Shown here: positions 1 through 9,753 of the stretch, in pieces | Numbering within the stretch: the first letter of the stretch is position 1 | How the letters are laid out: each line of letters opens with the position of its first letter | From: an uncultured Hungatella sp. | Lineage (GTDB): Bacteria; Bacillota; Clostridia; Lachnospirales; Lachnospiraceae | Direction: 5' to 3' | Length of the DNA: 64,000 nucleotides | NCBI GenBank assembly: GCA_949879795.1 | Contig: CATLBR010000002.1 | Span: forward strand, 62,001-126,000 | Translations under genes and position numbers: made by a program | The notes under the pieces: generated by a model | The model's database searches: none | What the model was told of the DNA's origin: nothing | Seen by the model: only the letters and a program-made list of their open reading frames with translations

Positions 1-599
1 AGAATCAGCCGGTTCAGATACACCAGAGGGCCGGGCAGATAGTAATCCCCCAGCTGCTTTGCCAGGTCCCGGTAAGTCTTTAAAGACACGCTTCCCATGG
101 CCGCCAGTCCGCCTTTCATCAGCCCGTCTGTCAGCTGCCTCAAAAGCTCAAGACCCTCCAGCTGCTTTTTAATCTTCTTTGTCCTGGCCGCCTTTGAGGC
201 CTTTTTGCTCCTCTCCGTGGCAGGCTTTTTCTCACCTGACTGCTTCCCCGCCTCCCTGGCCTCTTTCTTCTCTCTCTTGTCCAGAATATCCTGGGGGATC
301 TCCGTCAGGGCAAATTCTTTTCCCGCCGCCATGGTGTAGAGCAGCGCCAGGCTGTGCTTACAGGGAAACTGCCGGCTGGGACAGCTGCACCGGAACACCG
401 GATGCTCCTCATCTATGTAGTCCGCTGACACAATATAATTGTTCTTTCCGCTTCCCTTGCATTCCCCCATATAAAAGCTGTCGTCCTCAGACCTTTTCAG
501 AGACACGAACCCGCCCCCTGAACATATCTTTCTGCCATTGGCCGCCGCGTTGGCATTGGGCGCCAGAGCGGCGATCTCCTGTTCCTTTACTGTTCTCAT
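1..599 (-). CDS. SWIM zinc-finger domain protein, N-terminal part (runs off the window's left edge)
   Basis: Open minus-strand frame starting at the cat at 597-599: MRTVKEQEIAALAPNANAAANGRKICSGGGFVSLKRSEDD...VFRCSCPSRQFPCKHSLALLYTMAAGKEF; CxC...CKHSLAL matches the SWIM CxCx(n)CxH pattern. Absent from the ORF track because it is open at the edge. Confidence 0.75.
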   Translation of the reverse strand, partial: MRTVKEQEIAALAPNANAAANGRKICSGGGFVSLKRSEDDSFYMGECKGSGKNNYIVSADYIDEEHPVFRCSCPSRQFPCKHSLALLYTMAAGKEFALTEIPQDILDKREKKEAREAGKQSGEKKPATERSKKASKAARTKKIKKQLEGLELLRQLTDGLMKGGLAAMGSVSLKTYRDLAKQLGDYYLPGPLVYLNRLI

Positions 600-794
600 A
601 TCCTCTCCTGTCTGCCGGTAAAACGGCTGTTTCTTTATCCATTATCATACCACTGTAGGGGAAATGGTGTAAAGCCATATTTGGTAAAATGGCACCACAA
701 GAAACGCTTTACATCCTTTCTCTTTCCTATTATAATGAAGACAAGAACATTGATGACTGGTTGTTACAGATATATAAAGAAAAGAGCTGATGAT

Positions 795-977
795 ATGCCA
801 GAGATAGAAATGCTGAAAATCTCCGTTGAGGAATTTTCCAGAGTGCAGCGCTATATGAGGCTATCAGATAAGAACTCGGAAGCCTATGCCGAGATGAAAG
901 AACGATATATTGAATTAAAAGTCATCCTGACAGCCTCGGGAATCAACCTCACGGAACTGGACAGGATCAAGGAGTGA
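795..977 (+). CDS. Small hypothetical protein (about 60 aa)
   Basis: ORF 681..977; the internal start MPEIEMLKISVEEFSRV... gives a compact charged helical protein. Confidence 0.45.
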   Translation: MPEIEMLKISVEEFSRVQRYMRLSDKNSEAYAEMKERYIELKVILTASGINLTELDRIKE

Positions 978-1037
978 TCAGGGACAGCATTCGAGCCGGG
1001 GAAGGTTCCCCTGCTCACTGCATAAGGACAAGTCTAT

Positions 1038-1283
1038 CTATAGAATTGCTTCTAATCGATATATCATAGATGGTGTGTCTTTTCCATGCTCATAAACGTA
1101 TATGCTTTTACAACACGGGCATCTCCAGACCTCATATTTTGGCAGAGGAATCATCCACGGCTGGATACTGTCACAATCGCATATTTCGCTCCACTCTTTA
1201 TCTGTATATACAACTAATTCTATATCGTTAGGAGCTTCATGATTATTTAATTCAGCTCCACAGGTACAGGTCATTCTTGCCAT
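1038..1283 (-). CDS. Small hypothetical protein with zinc-ribbon-like Cys pairs
   Basis: 81 aa with CTCGAE...CDC...CPCC cysteine motifs. Confidence 0.5.
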   Translation of the reverse strand: MARMTCTCGAELNNHEAPNDIELVVYTDKEWSEICDCDSIQPWMIPLPKYEVWRCPCCKSIYVYEHGKDTPSMIYRLEAIL

Positions 1284-1584
1284 AATACATAATGCCTCCC
1301 ATTCGTTGTATGGTTGCTATTATTTTTAACAAAACACTTTACACTTTGGTCATACGGAAAATTATTTTTGGACAAATCAGCAGTCTTATGATTGTACATC
1401 ATAACAGCGGTTAATCCTCCTAAAGTCAGACTGCCTTTTACAACAAAAACTAAATTTGATACTCTGGAAGTTTACTTTACTGATATGCTGAAAAATATGG
1501 TTTTTGAGCGTAAGAGATATGCTTGCCTAAAGCCAGCCTGTCAGATATTTGGTCAGCGCGGATAAAAGGCCATAAGCCAACTAC

Positions 1585-2157
1585 TCAAAGATAAATGATA
1601 TCCGCCTGATACAATTTATCGACGATCTCTTCTGTGGTAACCTTATTTCCTGACATAATGGTTCCGATGATATCCCGGTTGGGAACAGAGGCGGATATCT
1701 GAGAAATCCATTCTCCCACTTCCTGATCGCTCCCTAATCCCATTCGGATCTTCTCCACATAGTCGTGGATTTCCTCCCTGCTTAACCTGACCATTTCTTT
1801 AGGCTGCTTTAAATCCAAAGATACATTATAATCACCGCAATATCTCAATAATAAATTCTCAATAATATCCACAGCCTCTTTTCTTTTTCTCGTAACATAT
1901 TCTCTCACAGGTTCTGACCAATTCTCATCAACGATTGCCTTGATATGAAAGGCCCCCGACGGATCCATATCAGGATACCACCCCAGGTCAATTCCGATCA
2001 GGTACTGCCTGTTTTTTCTTTTCAGATATAAGATATCCTCGGTGAAATCCATCCATATATCGCTGTTGGCCGGATAATCTTCTACATCTGTCTCCATAAA
2101 TTTATTAAATACCATTTCCCAACCTGCTGGGATCCGCAGTGGCTGTAATTTTATCAT
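1585..2157 (-). CDS. Hypothetical protein
   Basis: 190-aa acidic ORF with no recognised domain. Confidence 0.5.
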   Translation of the reverse strand: MIKLQPLRIPAGWEMVFNKFMETDVEDYPANSDIWMDFTEDILYLKRKNRQYLIGIDLGWYPDMDPSGAFHIKAIVDENWSEPVREYVTRKRKEAVDIIENLLLRYCGDYNVSLDLKQPKEMVRLSREEIHDYVEKIRMGLGSDQEVGEWISQISASVPNRDIIGTIMSGNKVTTEEIVDKLYQADIIYL

Positions 2158-2202
2158 GGTCGCCCTCGCTCTTCATAGATTGATCTGTCTTTGGGGATTG
2201 TT

Positions 2203-2676
2203 CTACACAATATCCGCGAAACCGCATCCTGCCACCTCCGCCAGGTCCAGGGGCGACAGTTCAATCTGAAATCCCACCTTACCTGCGCTGACAAAAATCT
2301 CGTCGTACTGCCTGGCCGTCTGGTGAATAAATGTAGGAAACTGCTTCTTCATCCCCACAGGCGAGCATCCCCCATGGACATACCCGGTGAGAGGCAGCAG
2401 CTCCTTCTGCTTTATCATACTTATGGACTTTTCCTGTGCCGCTTTGGCCCCTTTCTTCAAATCCAGCTCCTCTTTGACCGGGACCACAAAAACATAGTGC
2501 TGCCCCGACTTTCCCTGAGTCACCAGGGTCTTAAAAACCTTATTGGCATCCTCACCCAGGATCCCGGCTATGTCCTCCCCGCTCAAGGTAGCGTCGGGCT
2601 CGTATGTGTGGCTCACATAAGCGATCTTCTTTCCGTCCAGCACACGCATCACATTGGTCTTGTCATTGTTTTTCAT
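2203..2676 (-). CDS. ybaK: Cys-tRNA(Pro) deacylase, YbaK/EbsC family
   Basis: MKNNDKTNVMRVLDGKKIAYVSHTYEPDA...KVFKTLVTQGKSGQHYVFVVPV...GYVHGGCSPVGMKKQFPTFIH is typical YbaK. Confidence 0.88.
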   Translation of the reverse strand: MKNNDKTNVMRVLDGKKIAYVSHTYEPDATLSGEDIAGILGEDANKVFKTLVTQGKSGQHYVFVVPVKEELDLKKGAKAAQEKSISMIKQKELLPLTGYVHGGCSPVGMKKQFPTFIHQTARQYDEIFVSAGKVGFQIELSPLDLAEVAGCGFADIV

Positions 2677-2749
2677 GGTCTGATACCTCCTCTGTCTCCA
2701 GACTTTCCCTGCCCCGTCAGAGCCACGCACTATACCCTGGTTCCGCACC

Positions 2750-3211
2750 CTACATTCCGAACTCCGCCAGCAGTCTGTCAAACCGTACACGTTCTTTCTC
2801 TTTCACAGGCTTTGACAGATCGTTCATACAGTGATGGATCACATCTGCGTCCTTCAGCACCTCATCCATGGGGCTGTCTGTCACCAGTTTATCGTCGTGA
2901 TGGTAAATGGCAGAGCAGATCAGGTCTGTTTCCTCCTCATCGGTCAGTCTAAGCTCATGGAGAATCTCTCTGGCAAGCTCCGCTCCCTTATGAGCATGGT
3001 CGTCATAAGACCCGGTCTTGTAGGCATGGAGATCGTGAAGCATCGCCGCCATGGAGGCCAGCTCCGGATCTAGCCTGCGCTTTTTCGCAATCATTGTGGC
3101 CGCGAGCGACACGCCATACAGATGTACCAGCGCTCCGTTTCGTTTTTCGGCATCTTCCAGCCTGCCAAGCTCATGCTCCACATAGTTTCTTAATTCTTTC
3201 AGTCTTCCCAT
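2750..3211 (-). CDS. HD domain-containing protein
   Basis: MAAMLHDLHAYKTG...HAHKGAELAREIL...AIYHHDDK: HD and HxxHD metal-binding motifs. Confidence 0.8.
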   Translation of the reverse strand: MGRLKELRNYVEHELGRLEDAEKRNGALVHLYGVSLAATMIAKKRRLDPELASMAAMLHDLHAYKTGSYDDHAHKGAELAREILHELRLTDEEETDLICSAIYHHDDKLVTDSPMDEVLKDADVIHHCMNDLSKPVKEKERVRFDRLLAEFGM

Positions 3212-3447
3212 CTTCCAATGCTCTCCATTCCGGCCCCGGCGGATCCTCCCTGAATCCGCCTGTATTTTCACCAAAAGCATAGCATCTGCCAATGATTCTA
3301 TCAAGTATTTTTAACCCAAATCTCTCTATTTTCCATTTTTCCTGTTTTTCCCTTCATTAGGGTAGAGGAATTTGCTGGAAAATGTGATAAACTGGTTTCA
3401 CCATTGATTTTATCAATTATTTTCTTTTAAAAAGGAGCGTTTATCAT

Positions 3448-5637
3448 ATGGCTATTCTCTTCAACGAAAAAGCAAAGACCCTGACCCTTCACACGAAAAA
3501 CACCTCATACCAGATGAAGATCGGCAACCTGAACTATCTTCTCCATCTTTATTACGGCCCCTCCATAAAGGACCCGGATATGAGCTACCAGATCATGCAG
3601 TACGACCGGGGCTTTTCCGGCAATCCCTACGAGTCCCGGAACGCCCGCACCTTCTCCCTGGACGCCCAGCCCCAGGAATTCTCCACCCAGCAGCAGGGAG
3701 ATTTCCGCACAGCCAGCATCGAGGTGGTAAACGGTGACGGCAGCTACTCTTTTCACGGAAAGGCCGCTGACTACCGGATTGTCAGGGGAAAATATAAGCT
3801 GGACACCCTGCCCTCTGTGTTCGACAGAGACAAGGACACGGCAGACACTCTGGAGGTAACCCTTTTGGACCCGGTGAGCCATGTTCAGGTGACTCTGCTC
3901 TACGGCGTGTTTGAGGAGGCCGACATCATCACCCGTGCGGTGAAGGTGACCAATCAGGGGGACAGGCCCATACATCTGAAAAAAATCATGTCCCTGTGCC
4001 TGGACTTTTTAAACGGAGCCCATATGGACCTGGTGAGCCTTCCGGGCCGCTATGGCCAGGAGCGCCAGGTAGAACGGCAGCACATGACCCACCACATCCA
4101 CACCATCGGCAGCGTCCGGGGTTCCTCCAGCCATCAGCAGAATCCCTTTGTGATCCTCTGCGACCGGGAAGCCACGGAGGACTATGGCAGCTGCTACGGA
4201 TTCTCTCTCATGTACAGCGGAAACTTCCTGGCTGAGGCGGAACTGGACCAGTACGACCAGCTGCGCCTGGTCATGGGGATCCATCCCAAACAGTTTTCCT
4301 ATGAGCTGAGACCCGGCGATACCTTTGAAGGACCCGAGGTGGTCATGGCTTTTACCACCCATGGATTTACGGCCTTAAGCCACATTTACCACGACTTTTA
4401 CCGCTCCAACCTCTGCCGCAGCAAATTTGTCCAGGATGTGGAGCGGCCGGTGCTGATCAACAGCTGGGAAGCCGCCTTCATGAACTTTGACGACGTGAAG
4501 CTGGTGGAGATCGCCAAGGCGGCCAGGAACATGGGAGTGGACCTGCTGGTCATGGACGACGGATGGTTTGGCAAGCGGGACGACGACAACAGCGGTCTGG
4601 GGGACTGGTATGTCAATGAAAATAAGATCCGCTGCGGCCTTCACAGACTGGTAGAACAGATTAATGACCTGGATATGAAATTCGGCATCTGGTTCGAGCC
4701 GGAGATGGTGTCCGAGGACAGCGACCTCTACCGGGCCCACCCGGAATGGGCCATGGAGATCCCAGGACGCCACGGCGTCCGCAGCCGGAACCAGCTGGCC
4801 CTGGACATGAGCCGCAAGGAGGTTCAGGACTATCTCATCGAGAAGATCAACGCCATCCTGGATGACGCCAATATCTACTACGTAAAATGGGACATCAACC
4901 GCTCCCTGGCGGACATCTGGTCCAACGCCCTGCCGCCTGAGAGGCAGGGGGAGGTCTACCACCGCTATATCCTGGGACTGTACCGGGTGATGGACGAGAT
5001 CATTTTAACCCACCCGGACATCCTGTTTGAGGGCTGCTCCGGAGGCGGAGGCCGCTTCGACCCGGCCATGCTCTCCTACTATCCCCAGTACTGGGTCAGC
5101 GACAACAACAACCCCATTGACCGGTTAAAGCTCCACTACGGCACCTCCTTCGTGTACCCCACCAGCGCCATGGGGGCCCACATCTCCGACAGCGGCAGGT
5201 TCGTCCCCTTAGAGACCAAGGCCGTGGTGGCCATGTGCGGCACCTTCGGCTACGAGCTGGACGCCACCCATCTGTCCAGGAAGGAACAGAAGATCTGCAA
5301 AAAACAGAGCGATTTGTTCCGCAAATACTACCACATCACCTTTCGGGGAGATTTTTACCGCCTGACCAACCCCTTCGAGCCGGGAAATATGACCGCCTGG
5401 CAGCATGTGACTAAGGACAAGAAGGAGTCTCTTCTCAGCGTGGTGGTCACAAACCTGACCTGCAACGGCCCCCAGGAGTATGTCCGGGCCAAAGGGCTTA
5501 TCCCGGATGCCATGTACTCTGTCAACGGAAGCAAGGAGACCCGGTCCGGGGCGGCTCTCATGAACGCCGGGATCCCCATCAACAGAGAGGTGCCGGAGTA
5601 CTCGGCTTTTCAGTTTTATCTGGTCCGGGAGGACTGA
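3448..5637 (+). CDS. Alpha-galactosidase, GH36 (copy 1)
   Basis: 729 aa; DDGWFGKRDDDNSGLGDWYVN, WFEPEMVSEDSDLYRAHPEWA, YVKWDINRS and EGCSGGGGRFD are GH36 hallmarks. Confidence 0.9.
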   Translation: MAILFNEKAKTLTLHTKNTSYQMKIGNLNYLLHLYYGPSIKDPDMSYQIMQYDRGFSGNPYESRNARTFSLDAQPQEFSTQQQGDFRTASIEVVNGDGSYSFHGKAADYRIVRGKYKLDTLPSVFDRDKDTADTLEVTLLDPVSHVQVTLLYGVFEEADIITRAVKVTNQGDRPIHLKKIMSLCLDFLNGAHMDLVSLPGRYGQERQVERQHMTHHIHTIGSVRGSSSHQQNPFVILCDREATEDYGSCYGFSLMYSGNFLAEAELDQYDQLRLVMGIHPKQFSYELRPGDTFEGPEVVMAFTTHGFTALSHIYHDFYRSNLCRSKFVQDVERPVLINSWEAAFMNFDDVKLVEIAKAARNMGVDLLVMDDGWFGKRDDDNSGLGDWYVNENKIRCGLHRLVEQINDLDMKFGIWFEPEMVSEDSDLYRAHPEWAMEIPGRHGVRSRNQLALDMSRKEVQDYLIEKINAILDDANIYYVKWDINRSLADIWSNALPPERQGEVYHRYILGLYRVMDEIILTHPDILFEGCSGGGGRFDPAMLSYYPQYWVSDNNNPIDRLKLHYGTSFVYPTSAMGAHISDSGRFVPLETKAVVAMCGTFGYELDATHLSRKEQKICKKQSDLFRKYYHITFRGDFYRLTNPFEPGNMTAWQHVTKDKKESLLSVVVTNLTCNGPQEYVRAKGLIPDAMYSVNGSKETRSGAALMNAGIPINREVPEYSAFQFYLVRED

Positions 5638-5797
5638 GCGCTTTCAGACGGAACATATTTTATCAGGCAGAGGGCCTGCGCATAAAAAATATCCCTGCTG
5701 AAATCAGGGTTTTATCCTTCCTTGATCTCGGCAGGGACTTTTCTGTCTAAAACAGATCGCTGTAAATTCCGGCTTAAGCATTTATCTCAAGTAAATG

Positions 5798-6793
5798 CTA
5801 ATTTTTCGTACTGCGTTTGACTTCCGACCACCTGCCAAAAATCTCAAGAAACCGTTCCACCGCCTCCCTGTTGCTCCGTTTTTTTCTCAGGGTCTGCAGT
5901 TCCCTTCCGATTTTTTTGATCTCCTTCTGCTCATCAGGCAGTTCTTCCTCCAAGGCGGGGCGCAGCCAGTCCATGACGCAGTACTCATAAGCCCCGTCGA
6001 GCCAGTAGTAGCTCATCTGGTCTGCGGTGTAAAGGGAATCGCCATATCCATTTTCCGCATCCCACTTCCCCTCATCATCAGTCTTAAACCTCCCCATCCA
6101 GTTGTATTGCTGATCCCAGGGGTCGTCGCACCATACCCCATACACGGTCTCAGAAAACACAGGGCCTTCAAGTTTGACCAGATCCCCTGTAAGAAACGGA
6201 AGTCTGTGGGGAAGCCTGTCATACTCGATTTCATAGGGCAGATCCAGACCGCTCTGCTTCTTGTCCACATAAGCGTGGGTCACACAGAGCTGATCCCCCA
6301 CCAGCCTTAAGGTACACTCCATAAGTTCTCTGGGCCCTTCCTCCCCCAGGGTCCATTTCTGAAGATCGCACCGGTCCGAAGGATCATCCAGATATTCCCC
6401 GGCCCATTTCTTTGCCTCTTTGCAGGAATAGAACAGCCAGGTATCCGTAAAGTCATGGTGCCGAAGACAGGCATAGTCATAATCGCCGCATCTTGCCATC
6501 CAGATCGCCTTCCCTCCCCATGAGCCAGACTCCCTGTCTTCCTCATCTTCCATCTGCCGGACAGCAAACTGAAGATAAGCCGCTGCCTGTCTCAGACACT
6601 CCCTCTCTTCCTCCTCTTTTGCCAAGTCAAGGAGCAAGGTCATAGCCTGCAGTTTATCTTCCACAGAACGATAAGCCTTATAGACGATCTTGGCTTGCTC
6701 CAGAAGAGGCAAAGGGGGCTTCTTCTTCAGCCATTCCCTGATCTCCAAAGATAAGATCCATGAATAGATATCAAATGAATATTCCCTTCCCAT
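5798..6793 (-). CDS. Hypothetical protein A' of the eight-gene operon
   Basis: MGREYSFDIYSWILSLEIREWLKK...; its N-terminus resembles the 9750..10832 product (WIYSLDIARWL). Last gene of the operon; an RBS overlaps the upstream stop. Confidence 0.6.
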   Translation of the reverse strand: MGREYSFDIYSWILSLEIREWLKKKPPLPLLEQAKIVYKAYRSVEDKLQAMTLLLDLAKEEEERECLRQAAAYLQFAVRQMEDEEDRESGSWGGKAIWMARCGDYDYACLRHHDFTDTWLFYSCKEAKKWAGEYLDDPSDRCDLQKWTLGEEGPRELMECTLRLVGDQLCVTHAYVDKKQSGLDLPYEIEYDRLPHRLPFLTGDLVKLEGPVFSETVYGVWCDDPWDQQYNWMGRFKTDDEGKWDAENGYGDSLYTADQMSYYWLDGAYEYCVMDWLRPALEEELPDEQKEIKKIGRELQTLRKKRSNREAVERFLEIFGRWSEVKRSTKN

Positions 6794-6804
6794 TTGCCTT
6801 CCTC

Positions 6805-7377
6805 CTACCAAACCCCATCCAGGTAATTGTTGTCAATCTTCTTCGGCGCATCTACCCACCCCAGACAAAAATCACTTTCATTATAAGAAAAACAGTGGTC
6901 AACGGAGTCATAAAAGATCTGATGTCCCAGTTTGCGCAAAATCTCAAAATCCCTCTGTCTCGTCCGCTCCGACAGGCCGGGAAACAATTCATTATAGCAA
7001 TCCTTGGCAGTAACATATTCCTGGGACTCGCCGTTCTCCTGGTTTTCTTTCTTTTGGTATAGTGGGACATCCCCATTTGACAGCTCAGACAACAGCCTTC
7101 CCAGACGGTTCAGTTTCTTTAAGTAAATTTTTCTTCTGGGCGGAGCATCCTCCTTAAATTCCGGGATTCCCGTCTTCACATATCCCTTTCCCTTCCTGGA
7201 ATATTTCACAGCCACCAGCCCCGCATCCCTCAAATCCGCCAGATCCCTCTGAAGCAGACGGGTATTGTAAGGGAATACCTGGCAGATGGCGGAAAGCTCC
7301 GCGATCCCGTAGGGAAGCAGGATTTCGTACAGTTTAAGCTGGCGTTCCAGTTTCGACAGTTTTACCTCTTCGCTCAT
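6805..7377 (-). CDS. Winged-helix/HTH protein (DeoR/WYL-type N-terminal HTH, no WYL domain seen)
   Basis: LYEILLPYGIAELSAICQVFPYNTRLLQRDLADLRDAGLVAVKYSRKGKGY, plus a second HTH-like repeat LSERTRQRDFEILRKLGHQI. Confidence 0.6.
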   Translation of the reverse strand: MSEEVKLSKLERQLKLYEILLPYGIAELSAICQVFPYNTRLLQRDLADLRDAGLVAVKYSRKGKGYVKTGIPEFKEDAPPRRKIYLKKLNRLGRLLSELSNGDVPLYQKKENQENGESQEYVTAKDCYNELFPGLSERTRQRDFEILRKLGHQIFYDSVDHCFSYNESDFCLGWVDAPKKIDNNYLDGVW

Positions 7378-7409
7378 AACATCCTCCTAAACGGTAACGG
7401 CACGCGGCG

Positions 7410-8402
7410 CTATACGTCACCTGCCAGGTCGTCGGAACCCGTTCCAATCAGACCGGCCATGATCAGCATTTCATCCATGCTCTCTTTCCACCAAATACGG
7501 AGCAAAGAATCTCTCCCATCGCCATGGAGTCTCCACTGCTTCTCTACCAGCTCTCTCTGCCTTTCTGACATATTTTCAAGCAAACGGTTTCTCACAGGCT
7601 CTTCGGCTGCCAGGGAGGCGGCTGCCAACGTCCTGCAGTCTGTATCCTTTAAAAGATACCAGAGCCCCGGCTTATCCATCTCTCCGAAAATCCGGTTGAA
7701 CGCCTCTTTGACAGAACGCTCACGCTCCAACCTCTTCTGCTTTTCCTTCTCCCCATCTGCCCTGTCTCTCTTTTCCCTCTCTTCCAAAAGACTCTGGCAG
7801 TATTGGTCATAATCCGTAAGCCACCTCTCAGGCACCAGGGTCCGGGAGAAGACACTGCCCCGTTCCCTGCTCCAATACGGAAATCTGCCGTCCTTCCATG
7901 AGCGGAAACTGTCCCGCTCCCACATTTTCCCTGTGTAGATGACCTTTGCCCCTGTGAAATAAATACAAAGGATATACCACTCATAGGGCTCCTGGATTTT
8001 GGGCTTAAACAGCATAGCGTTTGCCGCCCGCTCCCACCACGGTTCCTCATCCATGTCCCGGATAGCAGACATCAAAATCCTTTTTAAAGGGATCTTTCTG
8101 CCTGCGGAGGATCGTTTCAGAACCTCATCTTCGTAATACCCTCCTCTGCAGATGGTCTCTCCTTCCTTCAGCCCTTGTTCCTCATCCCACAGCATACATA
8201 AATCCATAAGCATGGATTTCTTGGTCTGTTCCACCAGAATTTTGCACTGGTCAATGGTCCGCAACGCCTCTAAAACCTCATCCCTGTGGTTTTCCCATGC
8301 ATCCTCGGCATATCGAAACGTGTTCTCTTCCAGAATCTTTACGGACTCTTCCAGATCCTCCTGCCCTAAAGCCATAACCCCAGGACTAACAAGATACGCC
8401 AT
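7410..8402 (-). CDS. Hypothetical protein B' of the eight-gene operon
   Basis: Likely start MAYLVSPGVMALGQ... at 8402, after an AAAGGAGG SD; NHRDEVLEALRTI and IWWKESMDEML resemble the adjacent 444-aa protein. Confidence 0.6.
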   Translation of the reverse strand: MAYLVSPGVMALGQEDLEESVKILEENTFRYAEDAWENHRDEVLEALRTIDQCKILVEQTKKSMLMDLCMLWDEEQGLKEGETICRGGYYEDEVLKRSSAGRKIPLKRILMSAIRDMDEEPWWERAANAMLFKPKIQEPYEWYILCIYFTGAKVIYTGKMWERDSFRSWKDGRFPYWSRERGSVFSRTLVPERWLTDYDQYCQSLLEEREKRDRADGEKEKQKRLERERSVKEAFNRIFGEMDKPGLWYLLKDTDCRTLAAASLAAEEPVRNRLLENMSERQRELVEKQWRLHGDGRDSLLRIWWKESMDEMLIMAGLIGTGSDDLAGDV

Positions 8403-8418
8403 ATCCTCTTGTCCTCCT

Positions 8419-9753
8419 TTACAGCCACTCATCATCATCGTAGAAAGACTTCCATTGTTCCGTATCCCATATGACGTCTCCCAATTCATCTTCTGTAACG
8501 GTTCTTCCCAGGATCCGTTCCAGGGAAGCCCACCAGATGTCCGGAAACTCATTTTTGTCCTCTTCTTTATTGTACCAGGGCCAGCCAGGGTCCACGGCAT
8601 GAAGGATATCCCGCAGCCTCCCGGCCAGTACCTCCACTCTGTAGGGATTAAATTCACACATCCACCGTTCCATCACAACCACCTGTTCCTCCCGCGGAAG
8701 ACAGGAAAAAAGCCGTTCCTTTAAACTCCTGTCTGCATACAGAAACAGTTCCGCCAGCCTTCCCACCTTCTCGATCATCCTGGCCCTCTGGCAGGTCCGA
8801 TCCGATTCCCAGGCGAAAGAAGCCGGTCTGGCGTAATGGAGAAGCGGCTGATCCTGATCCCACACGGTACCCTCCGGCCAGTCATACAGATAGTTTCCTT
8901 CGTCAAACTGTCCCCGGACAAACCGAGCAAAGGCAGTGTCGTCCATTTTCTCCATTTCTTTTTCAAATAACTCCAGAACCGGAATTCCTCCCCTGACTCT
9001 CTCAGTCTCCTTCATCCGGTCTCCCCGCTCCTCCAGGATTTGCCTCATGGCATGGATCCTCTTATCCTCCAGCTCCACTAAAAGTTTCCGGGAAAAGGCG
9101 GTGTAATCTTCCTGTGCCTCCTTTGGCGCCAGTTTCCCGAACACAAAGAGAATATACTCCATATCCCGGAAATCCCCGATAAATCCGTGATAACTGATCC
9201 CACGCTGAAATTTTAAAATCTCAAAGAGGCCTCTTGTGTACACTGCCTCCAAAACCGCCTTATAACCTGTGTACCCATTTGCCCGGATCCGGGTTTCCAT
9301 ATACTCTGTCAAGGAAAAGGTGTCAGACCCTGCCGCCTGAATCAGGCCCCTGATTCCCTCCATGAGAAATTCCCTGAGAGGTAATGGCACGCGCCGCGAC
9401 CCGTCACCTGCCAGGTCGTCGGAAGGCATCCTAAAAACGCTTCGTGTTTGCCTTCCTCCCAGAGGTATCTCTGAATCTGTCCACAGTTCCTCTTTGTCCA
9501 GTTTATCGTTCAGCTTCCAAAGCTCTTCCTCCCGACGTTCCCGCCACTTTTCAAGATCTTCAGCCGAAAACCGCTTCTCCCAGTTTGTGGTACAGGGCCT
9601 GGGATACCCGGACCAATCACTCTGATCCTGGAGAAATTCCCCGCACAGGCAGACCGCCTTCATGGCGCCATAGACCTCCTCCTTATGGTTCAAAAAGGCC
9701 TCGCTTCCATACTTCTCCATAAGACTCTCCACTGTCTCGCCTATCTCGGTCAT
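8419..9753 (-). CDS. Hypothetical protein B of the eight-gene operon
   Basis: 444 aa; 4-nt ATGA overlap with the upstream gene. Confidence 0.6.
   Translation of the reverse strand: MTEIGETVESLMEKYGSEAFLNHKEEVYGAMKAVCLCGEFLQDQSDWSGYPRPCTTNWEKRFSAEDLEKWRERREEELWKLNDKLDKEELWTDSEIPLGGRQTRSVFRMPSDDLAGDGSRRVPLPLREFLMEGIRGLIQAAGSDTFSLTEYMETRIRANGYTGYKAVLEAVYTRGLFEILKFQRGISYHGFIGDFRDMEYILFVFGKLAPKEAQEDYTAFSRKLLVELEDKRIHAMRQILEERGDRMKETERVRGGIPVLELFEKEMEKMDDTAFARFVRGQFDEGNYLYDWPEGTVWDQDQPLLHYARPASFAWESDRTCQRARMIEKVGRLAELFLYADRSLKERLFSCLPREEQVVVMERWMCEFNPYRVEVLAGRLRDILHAVDPGWPWYNKEEDKNEFPDIWWASLERILGRTVTEDELGDVIWDTEQWKSFYDDDEWL

Noticed and set aside
1290-1580. AT-rich gap examined for a transposase or gene remnant
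   Set aside because: No frame gave convincing family motifs; all were broken by stops.
2191-2952. 253-aa plus-strand ORF
   Set aside because: Antisense to the well supported ybaK and HD-domain genes.
4375-4962. 195-aa minus-strand ORF inside GH36 copy 1
   Set aside because: Antisense to a strongly supported GH36 coding frame; composition is that of a GC-rich shadow ORF.
5690-5725. Terminator after GH36 copy 1 (CCCTG...CAGGG)
   Set aside because: Short stem and interrupted T-run; too weak to list as a feature.
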